Positions 8,826-16,973 of a DNA stretch of 64,000 bases are shown here, in pieces. A program made the translations under genes and the position numbers. The first letter of the stretch is position 1; each line of letters starts with the position of its first letter. The notes beneath the pieces are model-generated. The model was not told the DNA's origin, made no database searches, and saw only the letters and a program-made list of their open reading frames with translations. This DNA comes from Mojavia pulchra JT2-VF2 (lineage in GTDB: Bacteria > Cyanobacteriota > Cyanobacteriia > Cyanobacteriales > Nostocaceae): the NCBI GenBank assembly GCA_019359325.1, contig JAHHHN010000009.1, positions 62,001-126,000 of the forward strand, read 5' to 3'.

Positions 8826-9470
8826 ATGTCCACAACTATTACTGCAATTCAACTAGAGGAGTTGCGCTCAGGCGATCGCCTGAGATATCACGGTGTCGAT
8901 TGGAATATAGAAGAATACAGCACATATCAAGACCCCCAAGGGTATTTAACTGATGAGTGGTTGCTGAATTCCCCTGGTGGGTCACAATATTATTTGTTGC
9001 GAGAATTTGACCCCAACAACCAATCAATCTCTGTAACGTGGTATCTTGCTCACCCATTGCAAAATGCTCGCCTAGCGTTGCCAAACTCCCAAGAAAATAT
9101 AGTACCCAGGCTATGGCAAGATATGCAATCCCAAGCAGAGCCATATCCAGAATTGCAACTTTTTTACAAGTCTTATTACTTCGAGTCTCAAACCGAAGGA
9201 AACTATGAGACAGAAGGGGACACACAATCTCGTATTACTTGGGATTATTGGGATCAAGAGCATCAAATGAATTTAGCGATTGAAGCTTTTTCTCATGGTC
9301 AACTAAATATTTACTCTACTAAAATAGTCAAGCCTGAAGAATTTTCTCATATTCAAAAGACAATAGAGAAAAATCATATAAATATTATTGGTTATGCATC
9401 TAAAATATTTCAAACTTTAGTAGCATTAATCCTCTTGTTTTTGGGACTTACATTAATGATATTTGGATAA
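8826..9470 (+). CDS. DUF4178 domain protein with C-terminal membrane anchor
   Basis: A 214-residue protein. The N-terminal 150 residues (LRSGDRLRYHGVDWNIEEYSTY, ...GYLTDEWLLNSPGGSQYYLLREFD) fit DUF4178, a beta-rich domain often found beside DUF350, spermidine-synthase-like and AdoMet decarboxylase genes (family knowledge). The last 25 residues (FQTLVALILLFLGLTLMIFG) form one transmembrane helix, so the domain is held at the membrane. It is the first gene of a tight operon; the next ATG lies 7 bp past its stop. ATG at 8826 follows an AT-rich leader without a strong ribosome-binding site. Confidence 0.8.
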   Translation: MSTTITAIQLEELRSGDRLRYHGVDWNIEEYSTYQDPQGYLTDEWLLNSPGGSQYYLLREFDPNNQSISVTWYLAHPLQNARLALPNSQENIVPRLWQDMQSQAEPYPELQLFYKSYYFESQTEGNYETEGDTQSRITWDYWDQEHQMNLAIEAFSHGQLNIYSTKIVKPEEFSHIQKTIEKNHINIIGYASKIFQTLVALILLFLGLTLMIFG

Positions 9471-9477
9471 ACGGGGA

Positions 9478-10932
9478 ATGGCAACATCATTATTTATTGA
9501 ACAGCATGATAACGGCATCGCTTTTTATATAAACGGAGATTTGCAGTTTGATACTGCTGATGAGGCAATATATCACGAATATTTAGTAGTTCCTGCCATA
9601 GCGTTGGCTAAACAACGATTTCCGCAAACAGATTTGCGTGTTTTAATTTGTGGTGGTGGGGATGGTTTAGCTGCTAGGGATGTCTTACGATTTGAGCAAG
9701 TTAAAGAAATTGATTTAGTAGATTACAATCCAGAAGTTTTAGAACTCGCAACAACTGTATTTAAGCCTTATAATTTGGGAAGTTTAGAGCAAGATAACGT
9801 CACGGTTTATACCCAAGAAGCGTTTGAATATGTTGCTCAGTTCCCAGATAGTTACTATCACGTTGTAATTTGTGACTTTACCTATCCTCATTCTTCGGAA
9901 GAGACAAGAATCTACAGCCGTGAATGGTTTCAAGAACTAAAACGTATTCTTATACCTGCTGGGGTAATTTGCACTAATGGTGTTTCTCCAGAAAAAGAGA
10001 CAATGGGTTTTTGGTGTTTATATCAAACGCTACTATCAGCTGATTTGATGGCAAAACCTTTACAGTTAACAATTCCCTCATTTTGTGAGCATGGTTATGG
10101 GAATTGGGGTTTCTTTTTATCATCATCACAGCCAATTACACGAAGTGAGATAGAAATAGCCGATTTACCAGATAATTTAAATTTTCTAACTCCTAGCCAG
10201 CTACAAAAAGCTTTTTTATTTAAGAGTGCGATCGCCCAATCTCGTCATGAGGTAAAGATTCACACTTTAGACAGTCCTCAATTCTTTTATTATCTACTAA
10301 ATCACCCATCTGAAGAAGAAAGCTTTTTACCACAATCTGACGCAGTTGTTAATTTTTTAGATATTGAAGAAACGTTAACAGCCCAAATAGGCGAGGGTGA
10401 TTCACTGAATTTAGAATCAGTAGCTAAGTTTTGGATAGAAAATATTTATTCTTTACAAGAAGTTGAGATTAATTTACCAAATAGTAAAGAATTAATACCT
10501 GTGCGCCATCGTTACCATAGCCGAAAAATGACATCCTCATGGCTAGCACATCTTAAAGAATTACTAGCAGAGATAGACGCTAAACATTTATTGAATAGTC
10601 TGTTAACAAGAGCGCAAGAACTACCACCACAAATTGCTAGTGACTTAAAAATCTTAGCTGATAAAATTAATTCTAATCAAGCCCTGACAAACCTACCCCC
10701 CCAGACGGCTGAGTTGATTGCAATGTTATCAGTAACACTATTAATGGCAAATCTAGTAGCACCAGATGCTGTATTTGCTAAAGGTTATTATTCTAGTGGT
10801 AGCAGTAGCAGTAGTAGTGGTAGCTATATTGATGATGGTGGTAGCTTTGGTACAAAAATGACAGGTTTTGTATTGACTGTAATAGGAGGAATTTGGTTAT
10901 CTAATATATTTACGCCTTCAAAAGATGAATAA
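9478..10932 (+). CDS. Spermidine/spermine synthase-like aminopropyltransferase with membrane tail
   Basis: A 484-residue protein. Residues about 5-230 are a spermidine-synthase fold: HEYLVVPAIAL, LICGGGDGLAARDVL (the SAM/decarboxy-SAM glycine loop), IDLVDYNPEVLELA, and YHVVICDFTYP (the Asp-containing catalytic loop). A second, SpeD-like or unknown region of about 150 residues follows. The last 80 residues carry a hydrophobic helix, a Ser/Gly run (about 15 residues) and a final hydrophobic helix, unlike cytosolic SpeE of about 290 residues. The ATG at 9478 with GGGG just upstream is preferred over the TTG at 9463. The acceptor amine is unknown. The decarboxy-SAM donor could come from the facing speD gene. 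Confidence 0.82.
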   Translation: MATSLFIEQHDNGIAFYINGDLQFDTADEAIYHEYLVVPAIALAKQRFPQTDLRVLICGGGDGLAARDVLRFEQVKEIDLVDYNPEVLELATTVFKPYNLGSLEQDNVTVYTQEAFEYVAQFPDSYYHVVICDFTYPHSSEETRIYSREWFQELKRILIPAGVICTNGVSPEKETMGFWCLYQTLLSADLMAKPLQLTIPSFCEHGYGNWGFFLSSSQPITRSEIEIADLPDNLNFLTPSQLQKAFLFKSAIAQSRHEVKIHTLDSPQFFYYLLNHPSEEESFLPQSDAVVNFLDIEETLTAQIGEGDSLNLESVAKFWIENIYSLQEVEINLPNSKELIPVRHRYHSRKMTSSWLAHLKELLAEIDAKHLLNSLLTRAQELPPQIASDLKILADKINSNQALTNLPPQTAELIAMLSVTLLMANLVAPDAVFAKGYYSSGSSSSSSGSYIDDGGSFGTKMTGFVLTVIGGIWLSNIFTPSKDE

Positions 10933-10962
10933 ATACTAGATTTATTAGGAAAACTATGATTC

Positions 10963-12018
10963 ATGACGATAATTGAGAAAATAGAAACTAACTTAAATAA
11001 ACAAGCATTAGAGCTAATTATTAGAGAATTAACTACAGCAGAGCAACATGATTGGGACTTACTGGTGAAAACTGTTCCTCATGGCTGCTTTATGCAAACT
11101 TCTAGTTGGGCATACTTTAAAGAGATAGAAGGATATAAAACATTTCGTTATGGTTTATTTTTAAATGGTGAATTAGTAGGAGGATGTATTTACTATTTAT
11201 ATCCACATCCTAACAAAGCAAATTTGTTGATTGTTCCTGGTGGGCCAATATTACCAGATAATTTTGCAAATCAAGGAATGCAATTATTGTTAAATCAAGC
11301 TGGTGATTTAGCGCAAAAAATAGGGGCGATCGCACTTCGTATTGAACCGTTATGGATAGAAAAACCTGATTATCTTAAAGATTTTGTTCGCGCACCTGCT
11401 GATTTACTACCATGTGAGACTTTATTAATAGATTTACGTCCAGATACTGGCCAAATATTAGCAGCGATGAAGCCAAAAGGACGCTACAATATCCGGCTAA
11501 GTCAACGTCATGGTGTTAAAACAGAATTTAGCAGCGATTCCCAAAAAATTCCGGTATTTTATGATTTATTTTGGGAAACAGTACAGCGTCAGCAGTTTTT
11601 TGGTGAACCTTACGGGTTTTTTATCAATCTTTGCCAGACTTTATTTGCAGCTAATATGGCAGAAATTGGTTTAGCTACTTGGCGTGGAGAAATACTCGCA
11701 GCCATTTTATTAGTATACTGCGGCGATATTGCGACTTATTTATATGGTGGACGCAGTTTTGACCATCCAGAAGTAATGGCAAATTACAGCTTACATTGGG
11801 AGGCGTTGCAAAGAGCAAAATCACGAGGTTGTCAGGTTTATGATTTTTATGGCTTTACCCGTAACCCAAATCACGCTTATGCTAAATTTTCCCAATTTAA
11901 AAGTCAGTTTGGTGGTACGCCTATAACTACAATAGGCGCTCATGATTACTTTTTTTATGACCAGTTAGCTGATACGTTAATTAGTTTATTCCGAAATATA
12001 GTCGGAGGTAGTAAATGA
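10963..12018 (+). CDS. FemAB/FmhB-like aminoacyl (GNAT-fold) transferase
   Basis: A 351-residue protein of the peptidoglycan-bridge FemA/FemB superfamily. Visible blocks are GCFMQTSSWAYFKEIEGY near the start, LIVPGGPIL, MKPKGRYNIRLSQRHGVK in the middle, and a C-terminal acetyltransferase-like half with GEILAAILLVYCGD, YLYGGRS and NYSLHWEALQRAKSRGCQVYDFYG. FemAB proteins transfer amino acids from aminoacyl-tRNA to lipid II; other members handle exopolysaccharide or small amines. It lies 30 bp after the spermidine-synthase-like gene and overlaps the DUF350 gene by ATGA. Co-translation with a polyamine enzyme suggests that the acceptor or donor may be an amine rather than a cell-wall peptide (inference). 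Confidence 0.82.
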   Translation: MTIIEKIETNLNKQALELIIRELTTAEQHDWDLLVKTVPHGCFMQTSSWAYFKEIEGYKTFRYGLFLNGELVGGCIYYLYPHPNKANLLIVPGGPILPDNFANQGMQLLLNQAGDLAQKIGAIALRIEPLWIEKPDYLKDFVRAPADLLPCETLLIDLRPDTGQILAAMKPKGRYNIRLSQRHGVKTEFSSDSQKIPVFYDLFWETVQRQQFFGEPYGFFINLCQTLFAANMAEIGLATWRGEILAAILLVYCGDIATYLYGGRSFDHPEVMANYSLHWEALQRAKSRGCQVYDFYGFTRNPNHAYAKFSQFKSQFGGTPITTIGAHDYFFYDQLADTLISLFRNIVGGSK

Positions 12019-12884
12019 ACGAAAAATTGATTAATGGACTCACTCAATCAGGAGTGATTTTACTAGAGTTAGTAGTGGGTTTTGGCTTATTTTGGCTAGG
12101 ACAGTTAGCTTACCAAAAGCTGTTTCGGCGGCGCATGGAGTTGAATCTGGAACTGTTTGTTAAGGATAACCCAGCTGTGGCTATTGCCTTAGTCGGTTAC
12201 TACTTTGGTATTGTAATTGCTCTAGGTGGTGTTCTTGGACAAAGTGCAGTTAATTGGCAAGATAAAATATTAAATTTATTAACCTATGGCGCAACTGTGA
12301 TTGTATTCATGTTAGCGGGTGCATGGATAGGCGATAGATTAATTTTGCGCCACTTTAATTGTGAACGGGAAATTATTCAAGACCGTAATGTTGGTGCTGC
12401 TACTGTAGAAGCAGGAAACCACATCGCTAACGGATTAATTTTGAATGCAGCTTTAGCTGGTGAAAGCGGTGGCTGGTTGGTAGGGTTGGTGTGTTGGTTA
12501 ATTGGGTTAGGATTACTCGTGATTGTGAGTGTCGTATATCCCCGAATTACAAAATACAATGTATTTGCAGAAATCGAAAAACGAAATAACCCTGCTGCTG
12601 GTGTGGCTTTAGCAGGGTTACTAATTGCTACAGGTAACATTGTGCGAGTTGCATTTTCCGCCGAGTTTGAAAACTGGATTGTCAGTTTCACTCAGTATGG
12701 TTTGGTACTATTATTTTGCTTAGGTTCGCTGGTAGCAATTCGCTGGTTAGCTGATTTGATTTTAGTACCTGGCGTAAAAATTTCTGACGAAATCGTTAAT
12801 CAAGAAATTCCTAATATGGGTGCAGGTTTAATTGAATCTTTCGCCTATATCGCAGCTTCTTTTTTAATTGCTTGGTGCTTTTAA
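12015..12884 (+). CDS. DUF350 integral membrane protein, duplicated domain
   Basis: A 289-residue protein with about eight transmembrane helices in two halves. Each half has the DUF350 pattern of a helix, an N(P)AxA loop (DNPAVAIALVGYYFG and NNPAAGVALAGLLIA) and two further helices, showing internal duplication. DUF350 proteins (YjfL-like) often accompany PspA-like, DUF4178 and polyamine genes. The start codon overlaps the femAB-like stop (ATGA), so it is the last gene of the operon. An AT-only hairpin directly after the stop separates it from the convergent speD gene. Confidence 0.85.
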   Translation: MNEKLINGLTQSGVILLELVVGFGLFWLGQLAYQKLFRRRMELNLELFVKDNPAVAIALVGYYFGIVIALGGVLGQSAVNWQDKILNLLTYGATVIVFMLAGAWIGDRLILRHFNCEREIIQDRNVGAATVEAGNHIANGLILNAALAGESGGWLVGLVCWLIGLGLLVIVSVVYPRITKYNVFAEIEKRNNPAAGVALAGLLIATGNIVRVAFSAEFENWIVSFTQYGLVLLFCLGSLVAIRWLADLILVPGVKISDEIVNQEIPNMGAGLIESFAYIAASFLIAWCF

Positions 12885-12888
12885 GTTT

Positions 12889-12915
12889 ATAAAATAAATT
12901 TAGAATTTATTTTAT
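12889..12915. terminator. Perfect AT-only hairpin between convergent DUF350 and speD genes
   Basis: ATAAAATAAATT, loop TAG, AATTTATTTTAT: a 12-bp perfect stem with a 3-base loop, filling nearly all of the gap between the two stop codons. It is symmetrical, so it could act on both strands. It lacks GC pairs, so strength as an intrinsic terminator is doubtful. Confidence 0.5.
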
Positions 12916-12916
12916 G

Positions 12917-13276
12917 TTAACCAACAATATATAGATAATTCCAATTAGATATTCTGTCAGATTTAGAAATTTCCATTGTCAATATTTTGGCTAATAGTCT
13001 AGCTTTTTCTTGATTCTCTTCTTGATAATCACATATATGGATATCAATTGTAACTTTTGCTTCTTCAGGCCAAAAGTGTAATGCTACATGAGATTCCGCC
13101 AACAAGATAACTGCTGAAACTCCCTGTGGCTGAAACGCATAAGCCAGTTCACCTATAACGGTTAGTTTAGCTGTCTTAGCGGCATTTTTTAAAACCCGAA
13201 TAAAATCGGCTGCTTCCCAACTGAAAACAATCTGTGAAGCTGGCAAAATGGCGGAAAAATGATGAGACTTAATCAC
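12917..13276 (-). CDS. speD: S-adenosylmethionine decarboxylase proenzyme
   Basis: A 119-residue prokaryotic-type AdoMet decarboxylase, which makes the aminopropyl donor for polyamine synthesis. The self-processing site LLAESHVALHFWPE is present: cleavage would fall between Glu61 and Ser62, turning Ser62 into the pyruvoyl group. His67 and Cys82 match the spacing of His68 and Cys83 in the Thermotoga enzyme (Ser63/His68/Cys83), so the catalytic set is complete. The N-terminus is shorter than usual and the start is a GTG; no ATG lies upstream in frame. It converges on the DUF4178/SpeE-like/FemAB/DUF350 operon, whose SpeE-like product could use its product. Confidence 0.88.
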   Translation of the reverse strand: MIKSHHFSAILPASQIVFSWEAADFIRVLKNAAKTAKLTVIGELAYAFQPQGVSAVILLAESHVALHFWPEEAKVTIDIHICDYQEENQEKARLLAKILTMEISKSDRISNWNYLYIVG

Positions 13277-13410
13277 TTATACAAGTCTTAGGTGATGAGC
13301 GTAGTAAATTTTAACCTAGTATAGTTCAACAGTTTTCATGTATTTGAATCACATCTGTTGTAGGGTCACAGCATAGCTGTAACTTTACAGCGTGGTCTAT
13401 TTACCGAAAA

Positions 13411-13450
13411 ATAAAGAATGAAGTACATTTAAGCATACTTCATTCTTTAT
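13411..13450. repeat. Perfect 15-bp inverted repeat
   Basis: ATAAAGAATGAAGTA, 10-base loop, TACTTCATTCTTTAT: a perfect 15-bp stem, 135 bp upstream of the speD start and downstream of the PEP-CTERM gene on the same strand. It abuts the left end of MITE-like element 2. It could be a hairpin terminator or processing site, or an operator for speD. Confidence 0.6.
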
Positions 13451-13577
13451 ATTGCAATACGGTTTAGATAAGAATAATTAACCATCGATGCACGCCGATG
13501 AATTAAGATGTTTAATCAACTGATGTGGTTTCTTCTCATCCAAATTATCTTTAACTGAACCGGATTGCTTTATATTC
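13447..13577. mobile_element. MITE-like element 2 with CAATACGG terminal inverted repeats
   Basis: The left end TTATATTGCAATACGGTTTA matches, inverted, the right end (TGAACCGGATTGCTTTATAT). The ends are the same family as the element at 6562-6702, but the 80-bp interior is unrelated. No open frame. Confidence 0.5.
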
Positions 13578-13632
13578 GAGCAATTATCTATTGTTTTTAG
13601 CGGGTTATTACATAACTATATTAACCGCTATC

Positions 13633-13659
13633 AAAAAAGGTTAGAGTTTAACCTTTTTT
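13633..13659 (-). terminator. Intrinsic terminator overlapping the stop of the PEP-CTERM gene
   Basis: AAAAAAGGTTA, loop, TAACCTTTTTT: an 11-bp stem with A and T tracts on both sides. It overlaps the last codons and stop (13641-13643) of the gene on the minus strand. It would also work on the plus strand. Confidence 0.6.
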
Positions 13660-14192
13660 ATTAATCTTGTTTGTCTCTTTATGATCCAGCCAAGGCTACA
13701 AGCTAAGAGAGTACCACCTAAAGTTGTAGGCTCAGGTACTTTTCTATAAGAAACTGTACCAGAGACAATCTCAGTATTTGGAGAATTTCTAGAGAAAATC
13801 GTAAAATCCTCACCGACGATTTCGTAACTTATGGAGCTAGAAGGATTAGTTTTATCGTCAAATAAATAATCTAATCCCACGGCGTTCTGTCCTGTTAAGA
13901 ATGTGGTTGAAAATACAAGGGGGAAGCTTGGGTAGTTGACATCATCTTGTTCAGTGTAAACTGTGGAGTCACCATTGAATTGGAAAGAGAGCGACTTAAC
14001 TACCGTTACAGGAATGTTATCATTACTAAAATTTGAGTCATCAAAGCTAAAAAAGCCGTTGCCCTTATTTATAGGACTATCAATCGTAAAAGCATAATTA
14101 ACAATTGCGGCAGATGCAGATTTTACATCTAAATTAGTAAAGCTAAGGGCAAGACTAGCAGTAGCAAGCATTAATTTTGGTAGCAATTTCAT
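13641..14192 (-). CDS. PEP-CTERM sorting domain protein
   Basis: A 183-residue exported protein. The start at 14190-14192 (MKLLPKLMLATASLALSF) gives a classic signal peptide and has a GAGGAAAA ribosome-binding site; the frame continues upstream to 14231 but without either. The mature part is a small beta-rich domain without recognisable motif. The C-terminus has the PEP-CTERM tripartite signal: VPEPTT, a hydrophobic stretch (GGTLLACSLGWII) and basic residues (KRQTRLIKK). Such proteins are sorted by an exosortase in bacteria that make exopolysaccharide. No exosortase gene is in the window. An intrinsic terminator overlaps the stop. Confidence 0.85.
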   Translation of the reverse strand: MKLLPKLMLATASLALSFTNLDVKSASAAIVNYAFTIDSPINKGNGFFSFDDSNFSNDNIPVTVVKSLSFQFNGDSTVYTEQDDVNYPSFPLVFSTTFLTGQNAVGLDYLFDDKTNPSSSISYEIVGEDFTIFSRNSPNTEIVSGTVSYRKVPEPTTLGGTLLACSLGWIIKRQTRLIKKVKL

Positions 14193-14468
14193 CTCAATTT
14201 TCCTCACGATCAACTTTTGCGAACAATGCACTCGAAAAGTGGAGAAATAAGCTCAGTCTAATTTTTGTCTCTTCTTGCTTGTCTGTAAAGGTTTACTCAC
14301 CAATTAAAACAGTAATCGTTGTGATGACCTTTGCTCAAGGAAAAGGAATAAGTTGCCAAAAGTTGGAGTCACATCATTTTGCAGCCAGGGGTTTAAGCAG
14401 ACTTTAATTCAAGGTAAAAATCATATTTTTTCATTTACATTATTGGATATGAATTAAAGTATTTTTTT

Positions 14469-14498
14469 GTTAACCCTTGGATAACGCAATCTTTACTT
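14469..14498 (+). promoter_or_regulatory. Candidate Pho box upstream of the PhoD-type phosphatase
   Basis: Three half-site-like pentamers, TTAAC (14470), ATAAC (14481) and TTTAC (14492), recur at exactly 11-bp spacing about 70 bp before the ATG at 14566. PhoB-family regulators of cyanobacteria bind CTTAACCT-type direct repeats with 11-bp periodicity. The match is to the core only, so this is suggestive. Nothing else is visible in the rest of the 373-bp gap. Confidence 0.4.
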
Positions 14499-14565
14499 AT
14501 TGCATAACAGTATGTGGTAAACATTTATCCGGTAATACTTTCGCTTGAGCTTGCCATTAATTAGT

Positions 14566-16167
14566 ATGGAATCAAATCACCCATTGAAGCTGAACCGTCG
14601 CCAGTTTTTGCTACGTTCAGCGATCGCAGCTGGTGGAGTTATTTCCACAAATCTTGTTTTCAAGTCACGAGTTTTTGCCCAAGCACCTGCAATTATCACC
14701 TCCGAGAAAATGCGTCCCACCATACCTTATGGTGTAGCTAGCGGAGATATCACCGATAATAACGTTATCATTTGGAGCCGCAGCGATCGCCCCGCTAAAA
14801 TGATTGTGGAATATGCTACCAGCGACTCTTTCCGCGATGTGCAGCGTGTTTTCGGCCCCAATGCTTTAGAAAATAGCGACTTTACAACACGGCTGAATCT
14901 GAGGAATCTGCCACCAGACCAACAAATATTTTATCGAGTTATTTTTCAAGATTTAGATAATCGAAATATTTATAGCGCTCCTGTTAACGGTACTTTCCGA
15001 ACTCCTCCGATAGCTGGGCGAGATATATTCTTTGTTTGGGGTGGAGACACTGCCGGTCAAGGATGGGGTATTAATCCTGATTTCGGTGGGATGAAAATTT
15101 ACGAAACCATGCGTCAACTTAATCCCGACTTTTTCATCCATTCTGGCGATAATATTTACGCTGATAACCCCATTCAACCACAAGTAACCCTAGATGATGG
15201 CACAATCTGGAGAAACATCACCACGCCAGAAAAATCAAAAGTAGCAGAAACATTACCAGAGTTTCGTGGTAACTATAAATACAACTTAATGGATAACAAC
15301 ATTAAGCGTTTCAACGCTGAAGTTCCCATGTTGGCACAGTGGGACGACCACGAAACTACAAATAACTGGTATCCTGGTGAAATTCTCCTCAACGATAACC
15401 GCTATACAGTCAAAGATGTTTCTTTGCTAGCAGAAAGGGCAAGGCAAGCGTTTTTGGAATATATGCCTATTGCGTATACAACCAATAATCTAGATAAAGC
15501 GCGAATTTATCGCTCCTTTAATTACGGCCCCTTGCTAGACATTTTCATGCTTGATGAGCGTACCTACCGGGGGCCAAACACCTTCAATCGTCAGCCAGTA
15601 CTAAGTCAAGAAACAGAAATGCTGGGCAGAACACAAGTGCAATGGCTCAAAAGGCAATTGCTCTCATCAAAAGCAACATGGAAAGTAATTGCCAGTGATA
15701 TGCCCTTGGGACTGATAATTAGAGATGGCAGCACTGACTTTGAAGCTTGGGCTAATGGAGACGGCCCACCACTAGGAAGAGAACTAGAACTTGCCGACTT
15801 ACTACGATTTATCAAAAACGAAAATATCAAGAATGTTGTTTGGTTAACTGCTGATGTACATTACGCAGCAGCCCACTATTACAATCCTAGTAAAGCGCAG
15901 TTTACCGATTTCAAGCCTTTTTGGGAGTTTGTCGCCGGGCCTTTGAACTCTGGCACATTTGGGCCTAACCAATTAGAAAATACCTTTGGCCCAGAAGTAA
16001 AATTTCAAAGCATTCCTCCAGGTACGCAAGCAAATCGACCCCCAAGCGAAGGTTTGCAATTCTTTGGCGGAGTCAAAATTGATGGTTATACAAAAGTGAT
16101 GACGGTAACACTGCGTAACTTAGCAGGGGAAACTCTCTACAGCCTAAGTTTGCCGCCAGAAACTTAA
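14566..16167 (+). CDS. phoD: PhoD-type alkaline phosphatase/phosphodiesterase, Tat-exported
   Basis: A 533-residue secreted metallophosphoesterase. The N-terminus has a twin-arginine signal (NRRQFLLRSAIAAGG) ending near VFAQ. A PhoD N-terminal beta domain (PYGVASGDITDNNVIIWSR) precedes the metal site: WGGDTAG, HSGDNIYAD, AQWDDHETTNNW, and TADVHYAAAHY near the end. Together these supply the Asp, Asn and His ligands expected of PhoD (Fe/Ca). It would release phosphate from phosphoesters in the periplasm. ATG at 14566 is preferred to the TTG at 14545 because the Tat signal follows directly. The stop is followed after 3 bases by a 21-bp tandem repeat array. Confidence 0.88.
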   Translation: MESNHPLKLNRRQFLLRSAIAAGGVISTNLVFKSRVFAQAPAIITSEKMRPTIPYGVASGDITDNNVIIWSRSDRPAKMIVEYATSDSFRDVQRVFGPNALENSDFTTRLNLRNLPPDQQIFYRVIFQDLDNRNIYSAPVNGTFRTPPIAGRDIFFVWGGDTAGQGWGINPDFGGMKIYETMRQLNPDFFIHSGDNIYADNPIQPQVTLDDGTIWRNITTPEKSKVAETLPEFRGNYKYNLMDNNIKRFNAEVPMLAQWDDHETTNNWYPGEILLNDNRYTVKDVSLLAERARQAFLEYMPIAYTTNNLDKARIYRSFNYGPLLDIFMLDERTYRGPNTFNRQPVLSQETEMLGRTQVQWLKRQLLSSKATWKVIASDMPLGLIIRDGSTDFEAWANGDGPPLGRELELADLLRFIKNENIKNVVWLTADVHYAAAHYYNPSKAQFTDFKPFWEFVAGPLNSGTFGPNQLENTFGPEVKFQSIPPGTQANRPPSEGLQFFGGVKIDGYTKVMTVTLRNLAGETLYSLSLPPET

Positions 16168-16168
16168 A

Positions 16169-16479
16169 TTGTGAACGAGTCTTTGATACTCGCGCACGAG
16201 TCTTTGAACTTCATTAATGAGCCTTTAATACTCGTGAACGAGTCTTTGATACTCGTCAATGAGTCTTTGATACTCGTGAACGAGCCTTTGATACTCGTGA
16301 ACGAGTCTTTGATACTCGTGAATGAGCCTTTGAACTCCGTTAATGAGTCTTTGATACTCGTCAATGAGCCTTTGATACTCGTGAACGAGTCTTTGATACT
16401 CATGAACGAGTCTTTGATACTCATGAACGAGTCTTTGATACTCATGAACGAGTCTTTGATACTCGTCAACCAGTATTAG
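16169..16479. repeat. 21-bp tandem repeat array A (14-15 units)
   Basis: Units of the form GAACGAGTCTTTGATACTCGT, with GAGCCTTTGAACTCCGTTAAT variants, run head to tail directly after the phoD stop. Because 21 is a multiple of 3 and the unit lacks stops in several frames, open frames appear on both strands (for example LILVNES repeats). These have no ribosome-binding site and are not counted as genes. The same family recurs at 58306-58602. Confidence 0.92.
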
Positions 16480-16973
16480 CATCAGGTTTGCGGGTCTGAT
16501 TTTTACATACGCCTCGCTTAGATGCTAAGACTACAAGCTAAAATTCTTAAGCCTGCTGGTATATTACTGCACTGTGAACAATAAAGCGATCGCTATGAAT
16601 ATCCTTAACTAGGTAAGTCGTGTGGCGATCGCCAAAAATAATTGTTTCTAGATCAATAGGAATATCTAATACTTAATTTTGCCTTACTTTTAATAAAACT
16701 TAATTAATATTTTCTATCTCATCTAGTTGACCGTAAACGTATTTGCCAATATGATTCAGCCAACTGCAAGCGTTGCAGGAATTCCTTCAAATTTCTTTTA
16801 GAAAAACGAGAACTCTAAACTCGGTTGCGATAATTCTTTTAGCTAGCTCAAAGCTGTGTAACTATAGACTGTTGAATTGCTCAAAGTTTTCAGATCGGCA
16901 ACAAAGTTAAAGGAGGTATCTTTTCGCTAGATTTTTAAAGTTCTCTTCGAGTCACTACACGGGAGGAGGGCCC
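16480..16973. other. 494-bp leader region before the lipoxygenase gene
   Basis: No gene seen. It contains two HIP1 sites and ends in a very strong ribosome-binding site, GGGAGGAGGG at 16961-16970, 3 bases before the ATG at 16974. I could not define a promoter by eye. Confidence 0.5.

Larger units (their letters stand above)
13277..13640. other. Gene-free spacer upstream of speD with two palindromic elements
   Basis: Contains a perfect 15-bp inverted repeat (13411-13450) and a MITE-like element (13447-13577), listed separately. No coding sequence or recognisable promoter motif is visible between 13277 and 13410. Confidence 0.6.

Noticed and set aside
16171..16482. Open frames on both strands through 21-bp array A (LILVNES, YQRLVHE and SIKDSFT repeats)
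   Set aside because: They arise because the unit has no stop codon and a length divisible by 3; no ribosome-binding site or conserved part.
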